This document shows, in pieces, positions 33,936 through 48,900 of a stretch of DNA of 64,000 nt. The notes beneath the pieces are model-generated. The model had not been told where the DNA came from and ran no database searches. It saw nothing but the letters and a program-made list of their open reading frames with translations. Positions within the stretch are counted from its first letter, which is position 1. Each line of letters opens with the position of its first letter. A program made the position numbers and the translations under genes. The DNA comes from Apostichopus parvimensis (lineage: Eukaryota > Echinodermata > Holothuroidea > Aspidochirotida > Stichopodidae), in the NCBI GenBank assembly GCA_000934455.1, contig KN888914.1, positions 1 to 64,000 of the forward strand. The letters run 5' to 3'.

Positions 33936-36900
33936 CTGAAAAGAGTAAATAAGTTGAACCTGAAGTATACCTGTGATATAAACCTATGATATACAACCAA
34001 GTTATGAACAAAGCCTCTACCAGACAAAATGTAAAGTAAAACGCTTAAAGTAACGGCACCAACCTTTACAACCTTACTGCCTTTTTCCAATGACTGGTAT
34101 CTGTCTTGAACATATCTTTATTGTAAAGCTCAGCAATTCTGGAATCATTTCAGAGTAGTGATGAAAAACCTACCAAGCCTACTTATAATATAGGGTTATA
34201 TCACATTCACACCCAAACTTTCATGCTAGAAATTCAAATAATGGTCACTCATGTTAAAACTTGGATTTTATTGAGAGTTTTAATATTTCTAGCTGTTCTT
34301 TGTTATATCAAACAATACCTTCCTAATAAACTGTACTTTTGATGAGATTTTATGATTTATGACATATGAGATTATGAGAAGTGTAAAACATTAACCAAAC
34401 TTAGCAGGTAAGAGAAGATACCAATTTGAAAGAAGTAAATATGATAATATCTTCTGTATACCTGATGTACTGGGTTTGTTCTCTGCTTCCCTGCTTCCCT
34501 TGTCAGCAGTATTGTCTGTTTGGTTCTTGGACTGAAGCCTCTGTAAGTACTGACCGAGGACCCACTTGAGGTGACTCACTTTAGGCGACCTGATCGGCAA
34601 TGACTGAACCTCCGATGGGGTGAGAGTAGACAGCTGGCCGATGGTAAATATATTCCTGGCGCGGACCAATTGGCCCAGACCCCTGGACCACATTGAAGAC
34701 GTTAGCTGTGGTAGAATCTCTTCAACGGGCGCTTGGCAGTCTTGCAGCTTTGGGAAAACACTCTCCTGTGATTCGCTGTCTTCTTCGTCTAAAGAACTGT
34801 CCAATTGACTACTGGAGTTACCCTGAGTTGGTGGCGTTGAAGTATGCGACTGGAGACGATGATGAAATTTCGACTGTGAAATAATTAAAAAGTAATGATT
34901 TCTGTAAAATACACAGATTAGGAATAAAAGAAGTCCCTTTCAGCCCTGCAGTAACAAGGGAAACACCGGTCCTCCCCCTCCCCCCCACCCTCTCCCCCCT
35001 CGAAAAAAGAAATAGATGTTTAGATGTCTAATGGTGCATTCTGAGAAACTATAAATTAGAACCAAATGCAAGGTTGTGCTAATAAATATTTTTATGTGAG
35101 GTTGAAAAAGTGGTATAGACCTGGAGGGGTGGTCTACTTCTTCCTCGGCTGAACTTAACATCCCCCGACTGAACCATTTTCTCCCAACTGAAGGTGGGGG
35201 CATGGGGGAGGGGGGCATGGCACACACCAATATATATTACAATAGTAATGGTGTGATGCTTACCGCATGCTTCGGTCTCGGCGATCTAGACTTTCTCCCA
35301 ACCAAGTGTCTGGCGCTGCCAGTGGTCTTGACAATATTATCATCAGCTGCTTTGGAAGGAGTTGTTGTTATATACTGTAAAAACAAGATAAAAACAATAA
35401 AAGTAAAACTAAAAGCAATTAGATAATTAAAAACATGACATCTCTGTCTTCTAGGATAATTGCATTTCTGTTACATTATCTGTAGCTTGGAAAGGGGCAA
35501 AAATTTCTTTATGATTTCATTTGCAAATCCTAACAGAATGTTGTCGACTTTTTGTTAAGTTTCCTAAGAATGGCTTAAACTTGCTCTTGTGAATCTTTAA
35601 GATTGGTGATACCTGTTCCACGTTTTGTGATTTTGCATGGCACATCTGTTTATGATTACTTACTTTAGAGTGAACATTTAGTACTCTTGAAGGGGTGGTG
35701 GTAACCAGGGGCGATGGCATTAATTTGGAGCTTATCCTTGAGGAACTGGATGAATCGCTTGAGTGTCTCCTCTTCTCTGAACGGCTTGGAGTACAGTTCT
35801 CAATCTCCTTGGTGCTGACCTTCTCCGAAAATTTGACCCGACGAATCTAGAGTAAATGAGAAAGAAATACATGCACTCATTTAACACTAAGTAACTTGTT
35901 TTTCTACTTTTACAAAAATTTGAAGAGGTAGCAGCACTAAATGTCTGACTTGGTAGAGTTACTAGTTTCAATCGCTAAATGATTTGTGACCAATGTTGTA
36001 AAAACCTGGAAATTATATATTTCCTTGGTTACATTTACCGTTGGATTCCATTGATGCTGTTGATTGGATTTTCCAGCCACAGAACTTTTTCTAATACATA
36101 GATATCTATTTTGGACTGTCTTAAGGACGAGCACATCTATACTTCTACGTACTTTTTAATCTATAGTTTGAGATTACTTTTGAGTTCCATGTAGGATTGC
36201 CTGCCACCAGAGTATCCCTGCAAAATTTGTCTGAATAATCTCATCTGCTGGCATTCTGAGGGAGTACTGTAACACCTAACTAACCTTATTGGTTGGTGAC
36301 GGCGAATTGCTTCCACCATCCTCCCGCTTCTTGAGAATTCCTCCACTCGGTGATGCGGTGGGTGAGTAAACTCCTGGAATACCAAGCACCTCGGGAGATC
36401 CATGACTGGACGATGTGACCTTGGCAGTCGCTACTGGTGAACTGTGAAGTATGGGGGCAAACTTCACCGGTATTACTGGTGAGGCAGGTTGCAACTTTGC
36501 AGCGTCAGTGTCGGTGTCTTTCCCTGTTAGGTACTGCTGCATCCCATCAGGCCTTGTACTTCCTTGACTACCACTATCCAAGTCATCAACGTTTGACTTT
36601 AAGCTTGTAGGACTATAACTACTATGAATTATCTCTTCGCTACATTCTTCTTCATTGGTCAACCCCGTATTTTCAATAACATTTTCAATAAATTTGGGGA
36701 TATCAACAACTTTGGGGATATTTTGTTCAGACACTATTGGCAGTGATTCAGATTCTGCATTAACTTCAGCGGTTTTCTCATTTTCCTCTGAATCTTCCGC
36801 GCTATCACTTTGAAAGAGATCCACACTAGAACCGGAATCCTGTATCGCTGCTTCTGAAGTAGTTGTACTGTTACAAGTAGGAACGTGTTCTTGAGGAGTG

Positions 36901-39900
36901 TTAGTTTCCATGGTTACCACAACATCCTTTCCCTGAATAGTGACAGCATTGCAATCTTCTCTTGTAAGACTCGAGTCACCATCAATCGATTTGGCTTCTT
37001 CCAACTCTCCGCTCTCCAAGGTAAGATTATCCATAGGCTCACCGTCATAACTGAGTTTAACCAGATCATCAAAGGAATCGTTAAGTGTCGCCACTGCCGA
37101 CGTTACACTCTTACTTTGGCTAGAGTTTTTCCTCCTCATGGATTTCCTCTGTTTTGGCGAAATCCTTTTCAGATGACCAGCCTTTGACCTCAGTCTTGTG
37201 TGTATGGGTCCTAGTAGCCCTTTACTCCTTAGCAACTTGGGACTGCGTTTGGGTGATCTCCTCCTCGTGATATATCCATGGAATGAAGTCGATTTTGGAG
37301 ACACTTGCTTCGCCTTCAAGAACTTTTCGCAAAGATTTCTCCTAATTTTGGGCGACACACTTCGATTTAACCTCCTACGCCTTCTTGAATTACTTTCCTT
37401 TTGAGAATTTCTGTCTACTGACCTACTTGTCGAAACTTGAGTTTGGACAGCCGCTAGGGATTCCTGGCAACGACTCTGACTCTCAGTGTCTACGGAAGCC
37501 TCTTTATTGATAATCTCCTGCTCAGTATTATCATCAACGGCATTCTTTCGAAGATGTGTGAGTGGTATGTCATCTTCAGAATCGGAACTTCTCTCTTCGG
37601 CAACCGTTTCTTCTTTCCAATTGACAATGTTGTTTTGATTCTTTGGCAAACTCTCCACTTCTTTCTCATCTACAACTTCTTTCACAGACTTGGAAGTATT
37701 ATTTTCTCCATCTTCTACATTCATCTCTTTCTCTATTCTTCCTGCCTCTTGCTTAGGTTCTCGTCCTCTTTTCTTTTTATTTCGGAGACCTTGTATCGTA
37801 CCCTGCTTGGGTTTTTTCTTTCCAGAGTTTCCTAAATCCTGTCTTTTCATTTCTTCTTTGTCAGTGACAGGCTGTTCCTTCATCTCCCCGTCTGCGAGAT
37901 CCTCTGACCTCTGACCTTCATTGCCGTTATCTTCCACACACTGATCACTGGTTAGATTGCCTTCAGCGTTCACTCCGGTTTCTTGAGACTGTGTGTCGCA
38001 TAAATCAATCACCTCCGTGACTTTACTCTTCTTCTTTCTTCCTCTCCTGCCCAGCATCTTTCTCCCTTTCTTCTCATCTGAGAGAGGAGTCTCCTTTGAA
38101 ACATCTGGCTCTACTTCTTCCACCACTTCCACTACATTCCCTTTCCCGATCCCACGTTCCTCTTTTTCTATATCAACCTCTTTCTCACTTTCAGGTCTAG
38201 CGTTGATCTCTTCTACTGCTTCCTGAGATTCACTTTCACCCCCCTGGACTTTGCTCAGTCCCTCTCTCTCCTCATCACCTAAACCTCTCTCTGAAACTAT
38301 CATGTCTTCAGCTGCATCCATAGAAAATAGTTCTTGGGTTGGTTCCCAAACTTTGCTGACCGGCTCTTTATCCTGTTCTGGTTCACCTTCTTTAATTTCC
38401 TCCGTCTCTCGGTCTGTCTGAATCTCCCTTTCATCATCTCCATTCTTCTCTTTCTCTTCCAGTTGCATCTCGTCTTCATCCACTGGCCTCTTCTCCTCCG
38501 CATTTTCTTCACTCCCCATCTCTGATGTTTCCCCGTCTCCCGACACCTTACCATCTACTGTCATTTGCCCCTCATCTTGATGAAGCACAGACAGTAGTTT
38601 CTTTGGTGTCACAAAATCAGAGAACTCTTTTCTCTTTCTCTGTCGTTTACCTCGCCTCAATGGGGTCTTATTTTTCTCCTTGTCCACTCGTTCTGAATTT
38701 TCCTCCAGTCTTGTTGGTGGTTCCTGTGTGACGACAGCTTTCTCAGAATCCTCTGCATCAAAACTGCAGTCTAGTGGCTGAATACCGTCCAAATCTGCTT
38801 TATCGGAAATAGGATCGAAAAATGGCAACGGACTAACCAAGAGAGCTTTCACATCGACGTCCATTGGAGAGAAAGACTCCGTCTCGGGCGAATCACCGCT
38901 GGGATCCTCAAATGAATGCCACTTCCTAACTTTTCCTCCGGAACGTAAGCTCCTACTTTGGATTTCCTCCGATTTGTATCTTCTGAATCTTGGGGTTTCA
39001 TTTGGGGTCTGACTCCCTGTCGGACTCAGAGTGATAACGGGTGTGTTCTGTCCAGCTTTTCTCAGGTAATCTGTCTCTCCTTTGGGCTCCGTCTCCAATT
39101 TCGACAAGTCCAGTTTGTGAACCTTGATCAAAGGAGTAGAGATTTTGATATCGGGAGACACTTTGTTGTCGCAACAAGTTACATCGCTGAGATCTAAATC
39201 GTCTGCTACTTGGAAAGGAAAAGAGTTTCCCGTCGGCGTCGTTTGCGATGTCTCTAACGATTCATTTGTCGCTACTCCCGTGAGGTCAGAGGTCATCTCT
39301 GGGGTTGCCTCTAATGGGTCCTTCATTGTTATTTCTGACAGTTCGGCAGTCAGTGGCATTTCCTGATCAAACTGTGTTTCAGGAATAACGTCAGCATTCT
39401 CTACTTCCTCTGCATTGGTTCCTTCATCTAAGTCATCGTGTTTTTCTATTATCTGTTCACCGTTTGCGGTAGTATCCGGATCTGTTTTCTCTTCGTTAGA
39501 CTCAACGATATTTAGGACATTTTGATTGCTTTCTGCCCTCTCCTCTACCTTCTCTTCTTGACCATCTATCTGAGTCTCACCGACAACAGTGACCGACATC
39601 TGGGAAGGTTCCTTCTGATTGGTTCTGATGGTACTCTTGAGTGATTTTATCTTCTCGTTCATTTTAGCCACAAAGTCATCCGTGCTTCTATCCGCAATTG
39701 GTTGTTTCTCCTTTTCCTGAACGTTATCTGCAAATTTGACTTTCTTTTTCCCGACCACCTCCACCGAGTCGCTGCTTGGGATCTTAGAATTTGGTACATC
39801 TTCATCTGAAGTGCCCTCTGATCTCTTGAGTGCAGCGAATGCATCTGTTAAAGTAGTGGTTTCCTTGGTTACATCTGCTGTGCTCAAAGATGATCTTAAA

Positions 39901-42900
39901 AAAGAAACAAAAAGGAACAAATTAAACTCTGGAAAATTCTACAAATGCACATAATCAAGGATCCAGAAAACAAAAGACTTTATGCAAAGAAGAGGGGTGG
40001 GGGGTTAGAGGGTGGAAGGGGAAATAAGGTGGAAAAAGGGGGAGGGTGGATTTCCTTTAAGTTTTACAAAGGGTATATGGAACATGACATCTCTTACCCA
40101 CAAACAACTTCAGACAACATAGTTGTAACAAANNNNNNNNNNNNNNNNNNNNNNNNNNNNNNNNNNNNNNNNNNNNNNNNNNTGCTCAAAGATGATCTTA
40201 AAAAAGAAACAAAAAGGAACAAATTAAACTCTGGAAAATTCTACAAATGCACATAATCAAGGATCCAGAAAACAAAAGACTTTATGCAAAGAAGAGGGGT
40301 GGGGGGTTAGAGGGTGGAAGGGGAAATAAGGTGGAAAAAGGGGGAGGGTGGATTTCCTTTAAGTTTTACAAAGGGTATATGGAACATGACATCTCTTACC
40401 CACAAACAACTTCAGACAACATAGTTGTAACAAAGTCTCACCATTTCGACTAAACTTGGGAGTTTTCTTTCTTCCATAAACAGAACTTAGAAAGTCAGCG
40501 AAGAGTCTTTTGCCCCCTTGTACCCCTTTCCATACTTCCGTTTAGATTCTTAAACATGAAACTTCTCCAAAAATAAATTACCTTTCAGGTAACTGGCTTT
40601 CAGTGGAAGTCAGTTCAGAGAATGCCTGAGTGTCTTGTGACTGCTCCAGGTCGTTATAGAGAGCAGGAATTACTCGTTTTGATTGACGTATTTCTTTTTG
40701 GTGTTCTGTGAGTATTTGCTTCTTCTTTGGAGATGGAGAGATGAATACGAAATCCTGTAAAATCAAGAATACAAGATAAAATCAACTAAATATCCCTGAC
40801 ACCATGTTTCTATTTTCTATTTTATTTTTAATCTTTCCCTTTTTTTTTACAATAACAGGACCATTTCAGGCAAACCTCGTATTTCTTCATGAATCAGGCA
40901 ACCAAGGAGCCTTACTGTTTTCTAGGCGCTGTTTAGCTGCTGCCATGTGGAGGGATTGTCACTATGTTTCACAGGTTATTGTTGACCGGGGTAATATTGT
41001 GATTGTAAAGCGCATAGAAATGTATTTGCATCTAGTTGGGCTCTATAAATGAATATATTATTATTATTATTCTAGGGAATTCATTATAATTCCTTCTTGC
41101 CATGATTTCTAGTCTTTTACCACCAGTGGTTGCCACCACAGGTTCAATCACAGTGGTGGCTGGTCTTAGTTGTGCCCTTTTCCCTCCCACACTACAAAAT
41201 TATAGTAAACCAAATTATCGACCATGTTTAATACCTTGTCAAATGACATAATAATCCAGCAATTGTCCATGAAACTTTGCTGTACTGCCTCCCTCCTCTC
41301 CCCCATCCCAGAAGTAACAGAACCTGATGTCTAAGTACCCACCTCTTCACTCTTACAAACCCCCCCCCCCCCAACAGAGTACTCAGCACACCATGCCCGG
41401 TTTATTTGTGATAACCGAACAATAAATTTAAAGCCAATGGAAAATTATGGGCTGAAAATGTATACAAGAAATATTGTTAAGTCTGGTTTAAACAGTAAAT
41501 TGGTTAAAATTGAAAGCAAAAGAAAAAGTAAAAAGTAAAAACAATTAAATTGGTTAAAACAGTAAACTGGTGAACAAGAAATGACAATTTTTCTTTTATG
41601 CTAATGATATGCATATTTGGAGCAAACGTGTCGGCCACAGATAAACTGTTGTGTTTTGATGGTCAATCAAACAGATATTTTTAATCTTTACCTGGGTGCT
41701 CTCCTCTTCAATATTGAGTTTTCTCCGGGCAGGTATCTTTGCCTTAGCAGGAGATGGTTTATTGCTGACCTGCTGCGCTGCAGGCTTTATCGGTGATTTG
41801 AAAGGTGATGAAGACACAAACAGCTGTCTGGCCTCTGCGGGACGTTGCAGGAAACTGCCGTGAATCTTACGTGGTGAGGGACTCATGGATGACGGCAATA
41901 GATGTGATTGAGAACCAGTCTACCAGGGCAAACAAAATCACATTCAAATAAAGAAACAAGATGACATGTGGATGCTGTTGCAGAATATTGTTCATTTACC
42001 ATTTATTGGGGGGGGAGGCTGTTACCATGGCTTCCGATACTTTTGGAGACTTGCTACGACCTTAATGACCTACACATCTGAGCCATCGTCAAAAATCAAT
42101 ATCAATTGGTAATCTTGTCAAAGATTGAAACAGCACCACTATTAACATAAAGAAACAATGGACACTGTTACAGAATGCTATCGTTCAAATTCTCCTTCTA
42201 GCTAACAATGTCCTCTTTATTGAAACTTTGGAAGACTTCAAGACTTAAATGAAAAGCATTAAAAAAATAACAACTTATCAAACTTCAAACAGCATCACTA
42301 AAGACCAGCAAAGATATTAAGGATATTATTTTAGTTCAGGGCAAAGCCTTTGCTTGCAGGAATGTTGGAATCATTTCTAAAAAGACTAACATTTAAAATA
42401 TTCCAGACCAATACTTCTGCGAATGTTACTGTATGACAAACAGATAAGAAACTTGTTTGTTGACATTGGGAAAGCAGCCCTCATAGTTATGTGGTTAAAA
42501 TCATTACAATGTGTGATGCACATACTATTTATGTAAATATGTAAAAAAGTACATTCACAAATGCGTAGTATAGGGTAGCATCTATTTCTGTTAATGGCTT
42601 ACATTCATGAGTTGTGCAATGGATATAGAGAGCTCAAAAGGTGCAAGACAGTTATAAACCAGATTAACGATCAAAAACAGGACTGTGACCAAGAGGTCAC
42701 ACATCTTAATTATTCTTTTGTCATTTATTTAACAATTATACATTATTAACAACATTGATCAGTTCTCCAGTGGCCATCCAAGTATAATTTGAATTTTTTT
42801 AAAACAACCATAGTTCATGCCTCAATTAGAGTTATCCGTGGAACTCACAAAACTTGATGAAAATGATAGCACTCTCGTAACGTTATCAAGAAACTAACTA

Positions 42901-45900
42901 AAAGTACTTTTGGAAGCCAAAACAATTTACCTCTGACACAGGCAAACAAGACTCATCTTCTGTGATGTCAATATCCGTCCAATCAGGTAGAGTCATATCA
43001 CTTTTCTCTTTCACTCTTTGTAAACAAATCCTAACAATTGGAAAGAGAAAAACAAACATTAAACAGCTTGGCACCAAATTGTACTTAGGCTACAACTACT
43101 TTCCTGTTTCCATTGAAACCAAAGCATCCAAAACCCAGACAAAATGTTGGCCAAAGCAAGCTAGTTATGACATTTCAACACACAAGAAAAACCAAGAAAC
43201 TTATTTATCGACACTGATTGTGATATTTCAAACTTGGATGATATCAAGTAATTTTCTAACACATGATCAAAGATGCATCCAAGGTGTCATCCACTTCACT
43301 TAGGACCTATCAATTCTTATACATTTCTTTAAAACACTATTCCAAACCGGCTATGTTTAACATTTCAATTGTTGTCTTTTGCAACTCTCCCACATTCTTT
43401 ACAATTATCAACTTACTTCATTCCTTCAGAATAATTTAACGAAGTCGCTTTGGCAAACGTTGCATTCCAGAAAAGTAACGTGTGATTTCTGATGGACCTG
43501 TGTGGAGTGTTTAAGGTGGCTTCTAAAATCGGCTCAAAGAACTCCAGAGCCTCTGAGTCGTAAGGTCCTGGGTATCGAGACTGGACCGCCATTAATACCT
43601 CCTGCCAAAGTTTATCCAGTTTGGGCAGAAGGTTGTTTTTGTAAACATCGGTTGTAGGGAAGCTGAAAGAAAAGAAGCCACTATTTTTCAACAAATGAAT
43701 AACTTTGGTGGACTAGGCTGGCTAAGAGGTTTCCAATAAATGCAAGTTGTTTTTTAACCTATCTTCTTTATGAAACATACTTATATCTTTGATTTCAGTG
43801 GTCATAGTTGGTGTATGTTTTTGGGAGGAGCTGTCAATTAATTTGATGTCATCTCTAAAATCTTCATAACATAACTAAACATTAGTTCACCTATTAAATG
43901 AAACTGTTAGCAAACTGCTTATCCACTAGAGAGCCTGTGTAAGAGAATTTAGCCTCTGGAGAAGATCCTGCTAGGATCGAAACATCAGGCCAACTTACTT
44001 TTACACAGAATACATAAAGGTATGAAATATAAAATATTCATTAAGCTTGAGAAAATTCCACCTGTTTCAGGAGGTACATCAGTATTTATTTTATATATAT
44101 GTATTTATTTTAATTTTATGAGTTTGGTGCTCTACGACGCCAATGATTGATTGGAAAGTACTACCTACCCATTGTTGTTGCCATAGAAACCACTCAGAGG
44201 CTTTGCCAGCTTTCCAATAAGTTGCTGAAGAAGGGACATCCTACTGATGTGGGAGAAGAGAGCTGTGATGGTGTGACAGCAATTAGTAACAATAGAAGTC
44301 CATGATGCCAGATATGTCTGTTAAAATAAAAAATGATATTTCAAACCGTATGTTGTTAACCCAAATTGCAGCAAACTGGTTTCCGAGGCATGTGGATGCA
44401 CAAGAGATAAATGCAGAAGATTGCATTATTTGATCAACCAATTGCATAGCAGACAACATTATAACTTTGGAAGAGCTTGGGTATCATAATATTTGTAGTT
44501 AAAGCAGATTTGGAAATAATGTAACAAAGAAATACTTGTAAGCAGCATGGAAATGGAATGCATAAGTACTTACTCAAATAGGGCAATAAATTACTTTATT
44601 AACTTTAGGATTGTTTTTAGAACTAAACAGACTTGTTTACTCCTTTCTGATACATAGTCTTCATCTGTAACAAAGGTAGACATTAGAGCAATTCTAGAAT
44701 ATCCTGCAAATGTACAGATCTTACCTGATCAGATTTACCAAGAAATGATGTGGTTTCATCGTTTCTGTGCTTATGGAAAGCAATGATGACGTGACTCAGC
44801 AATTTTACAAGAGAAGATAAATTTCGGAGTGGCTTATGTTTCCTTTTGTTCCACTTGACAGTAGTAATGGGAGCTGCGAACGAAAACAAAAACAAAAACA
44901 ATGAAAGAATAATTTGGGAAATTTCGAAAAATCCTGTGAAGCATTTTAATGAGAATATAAACAAATTTTAGTATAATATTGTGGGCCTTTATACTCTAAT
45001 AAATGAAAAAGACTTTTTAATAAAGTCAGATGCAAGGATCTGTGAGCTTACTTTTAAAACTCTGAGCAATCAGACTCCAAAATTTATTTCATGCTTATTC
45101 TTTGACTGTCTACTGGCAGAAAATTGCCAGTGCCTTTTTTTTCTACTGGCAAATGGCAAAATCCACTTGCGCTTAGCCAGTAAATAGCACAAATTTATTT
45201 GTTTAATACCATAACTCAAATTTTATTACTGCTTAATGTCAATTCTGCTAAAAGGATTAAAAGCAGCTAAGGTAAAAGTGGAAAACCCTTCTGCATTCCT
45301 CCAAACCCAGCCCAAATGTCCTAAGATGAGAAGGAGAAGAGAATGTATATTAGGCAGTAGACATTAATTACTAAGCCTAGATGTCCTAACCATTATTACT
45401 CACATTGCATTCCCGTGTTTTGATTGGTGTACGATGAATAGTCGACACTGTCCACCATAACCTTACACAGGTGAAAAACGACCTCCATAAAAGGAAGACT
45501 CTGAAATGGAAAGGTGACACATCAAAACAAAAAGAAGCAAAACCAGCAAGCAATATCAAATCTAAACAAGTTTCAAGAAACTTAAGACCTTATTTTCAAA
45601 AACCCTCCCCTGAAGGGGAAAAATCAAACCCAAGTGAGCAAAAGGAAAGCATTTTTGGCATACCATAGTTAAGTGCCCATCAATGACAAAAGAGCATATT
45701 TTGGTGCAAAGATCTTGGCAGCATTGGTTATCTTCAGCCGTCGTTACCATGGCAGCGCATCTCGAGAAAGCTTGATACAGGTCTGTCCATGTCTTCAACA
45801 ATGCTTTTGTAGTTTGCTGATGAATAAAGAAACAAGATTAAAGATTACTTATTCAAGGGCTCTTTTTTGCATACCCCCCGGTTGGGAAAATTCAATCTAT

Positions 45901-48900
45901 ACTGTACTTCATGCCCTGCTTCAAAGCATTGCTACTGAAAGTATGAGCAGTATGAATGAAGTCATGTTTCTAACGGAGCAAGATTAGGAACTGTTGATAC
46001 TGTCAGTATGAGTGCTTCAAAGCATCATCTGCGAGGACAGTATAGAGTGGCATTAGCATTAGGAATTTTCCCAACTGGCTTTGTAAGAAACATCCAATCC
46101 ATCACATGTCTAACACAGAAGATTATTAAAAATAAATTAGAAAATAACAGCTTATCTAATTTTAATCAAATAAAAAAGTATATTTGTGATGAATAACAGG
46201 CTGAGGAAAAGTAAAAAGGTTCAGATCTTCAATATATCTCAATTTATTGCTTTCAAACTAAAGAGAGAGGGAGCTATACATACCAGAGGAAAAGCAAACG
46301 GTAGAATCTTCTGTACAGGAAAGAGCAAACAGGCAATCAAGGCGCTGAAGTCATGTTCAAAGGAATCGCCCTGGTTAACTTCATTTGTCTGCAACAAACA
46401 ACACATGTTAAAAATCTAAGTTAATTTTTACTGAATAAACTTCTTTTCAGATCTGCAAAACATAACCTTTTGATTTTGATAACTGTTAGCATGTTTATAT
46501 GGCAGAGATTACAGTGTTTGTACAGGGTGCATGTTCAGTATAAGCTACGGTCAAAGGACACTTCTCAAAAAGCTCCTCTTTCAAAGTAAAATAATAGGAA
46601 AGGAACAGAAAAATACAACGATTTATTAGCCAGGTTCAGACTTGCTTGAGTCTCCACTCTTGCAGATGAAGAAACATCAAATTTCTGACATTTGTCCAAA
46701 TGGAAACAAATACTTCTCAGCTGTTTGATGATTGGTTTCTTTGACTCTTTAAATCATTTTATTGCGATACTGTGTTCCATTTCTATTCCAAAAGATGCGC
46801 GTTGAGGATTAAAATCAGATATATCTTATCGATGACAGAGGTGTGACTCAAAATTCTGAATAGCTGCAGTTTAAAAGTTGTTGATTTAAATCAAAACAGG
46901 TTGCCACAATGTAGAGTGATACTGCAACAAACTACATGTCACAGACTATATTTCTGCACTCAAATGGGTTTTAAGCTGATTTATTTATACCAACTAAATT
47001 GTTGTTTTTTTAAGTTCCTACAATTACTTTCTTTATGTTCTTAAATGGAATTGCCCTCCCCCCCCCCTCCCCCCACAAACACTTCAAGTCAAGGTAAACT
47101 TGATAAAAAGATGTAAAAAAAGGAATTACTTGAAGGACGTGCTCCAGAAGAGGTGTTGCTAAGGCACTCCACATTCTCCAGACGATCTCCTTGTTGCTAA
47201 GGTCCGCTGCTACTTTATCGAGGAGTAACAGGTAAGAGTTGGTGAATCCTAACACAGAACTTTGGTTAGAAACACCGCATTCTATTAGGTACTCAAGAAG
47301 AATAAAGTACCTGTTGACAGAAGTAATGACACATCGATACAATTGTTAATGTAGATTAAATCAATAATTTGTGACTATTATTGATAGAGGACTATATGTC
47401 ATAATCAATAGTGATTGAGAATAATAAAAATACAATAATCAATAGTGATTGATAAAAGAATAATAAAAATACAATAATCAATAGTGATTGATAAAAGAAA
47501 AATAATAAAAATATCATTTTTAGTCAATTTATCAATACATGGTTACAATTAATCAATCAAACACTCATAGGTATATTAATGATACTCAATGTAGCTATTA
47601 ACCTAATAGCATATGTGTAATAGTAAGCACTACTGAAATATCAGTGTTTATCAATATATCTATGCCTGGTTACAATCAAACAATAAGACTCACAATATAG
47701 ATATCATTGATAATCTGTGGCTATTATCCCAATAAAGAATATGTGCAATAGTAATCAATATTGAAATATCAGTGTTCATCAATATATCTATGCCTGGTAC
47801 AATCAATCAATAACACTTACAACACAGATATCATTGATAATCTGTGGTTATTAACCCAATAAAGAATATGTGCAATAGTAATCAATATTGAAATATCAGT
47901 ATTAATCAATACATTTATTCATAAAAGTCACAACCACCCAAGCCACTACTCAGTCTCACAAGAACACAATTTATTGATTCCCCAAGATAGTTTACCTTTC
48001 TTCTGTGGATGACTTGACAAGTTTAGGACCAAGGAGTAACTCAAGAAGAAATAATGTTGGAGTTCCCTGTGATGCAAAAATACAGAAACACAAATATTGA
48101 TCAAATAAACAGTTTTACAATGTCACGAAAGAACTGCAAGTTGCACTCTTTGACTGCAGATCGTAACCGTGCCATCAGTTCATCTCTAGTAGCATTTTGT
48201 TTGTAATTATTGAAGAAGAGATCCACTGAAACGTTTTGAAACATATTTTTGAACTTTCCAAGTCAAGCTCAAGTCACCCCAGTTCGAGTCACTGCAAGAT
48301 TAATGTATGTCGTCCAGTTACAGAGTTGTTGACAATTGACAATTCATAATCATGGACGTTAAATATGAATGTAAGAGACTGACTTCGGTCAGCTTGCGGC
48401 TTTGATAAGCCAATGAGGCTTCTTTGCGAGTTCCTGCTTGCAGGAGGATCTAAAATACAAACATACAAGCTAACTGTTCTAAGCACCCTAACTTGTGTTG
48501 TCTAATGCATGTTTCTTCCATCGGCAAAACTGCACGAGTGGAACCTTGAACCAGTCGGTCCCCCGGCCGTGTGTCTTGGCAAGTTCATCAAGAAGTGTTT
48601 GCAGTTTGTGAGTACTTTCACACAGTAAAGTTACTTCAATTCAGAGATTGTTAAACAGTACAGACTACCCACATTAGGACAGATATGAGAGTGCCTTCTG
48701 CTAAAGTGCTGGAAAGCCCCCTTGTCAGTCAAAACCAAATAAATTGGAAGAGTATTGGAGATGTTGCTACTTACATGCAGCACACAACCGACGCTTCCAG
48801 AGAGATATGCTGATGAGCTGAGTACCTTTAAAGGCAAACACTTCAAACTGGACATGAATTTCTGCAACGAGAACGAAAAAACGAAATAAAATCATCTCTT

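Noticed and set aside
36885-39366. Several plus-strand ORFs of 60-100 codons opposite the large RIF1 exon
   Set aside because: They are antisense shadows of a strongly supported coding exon.
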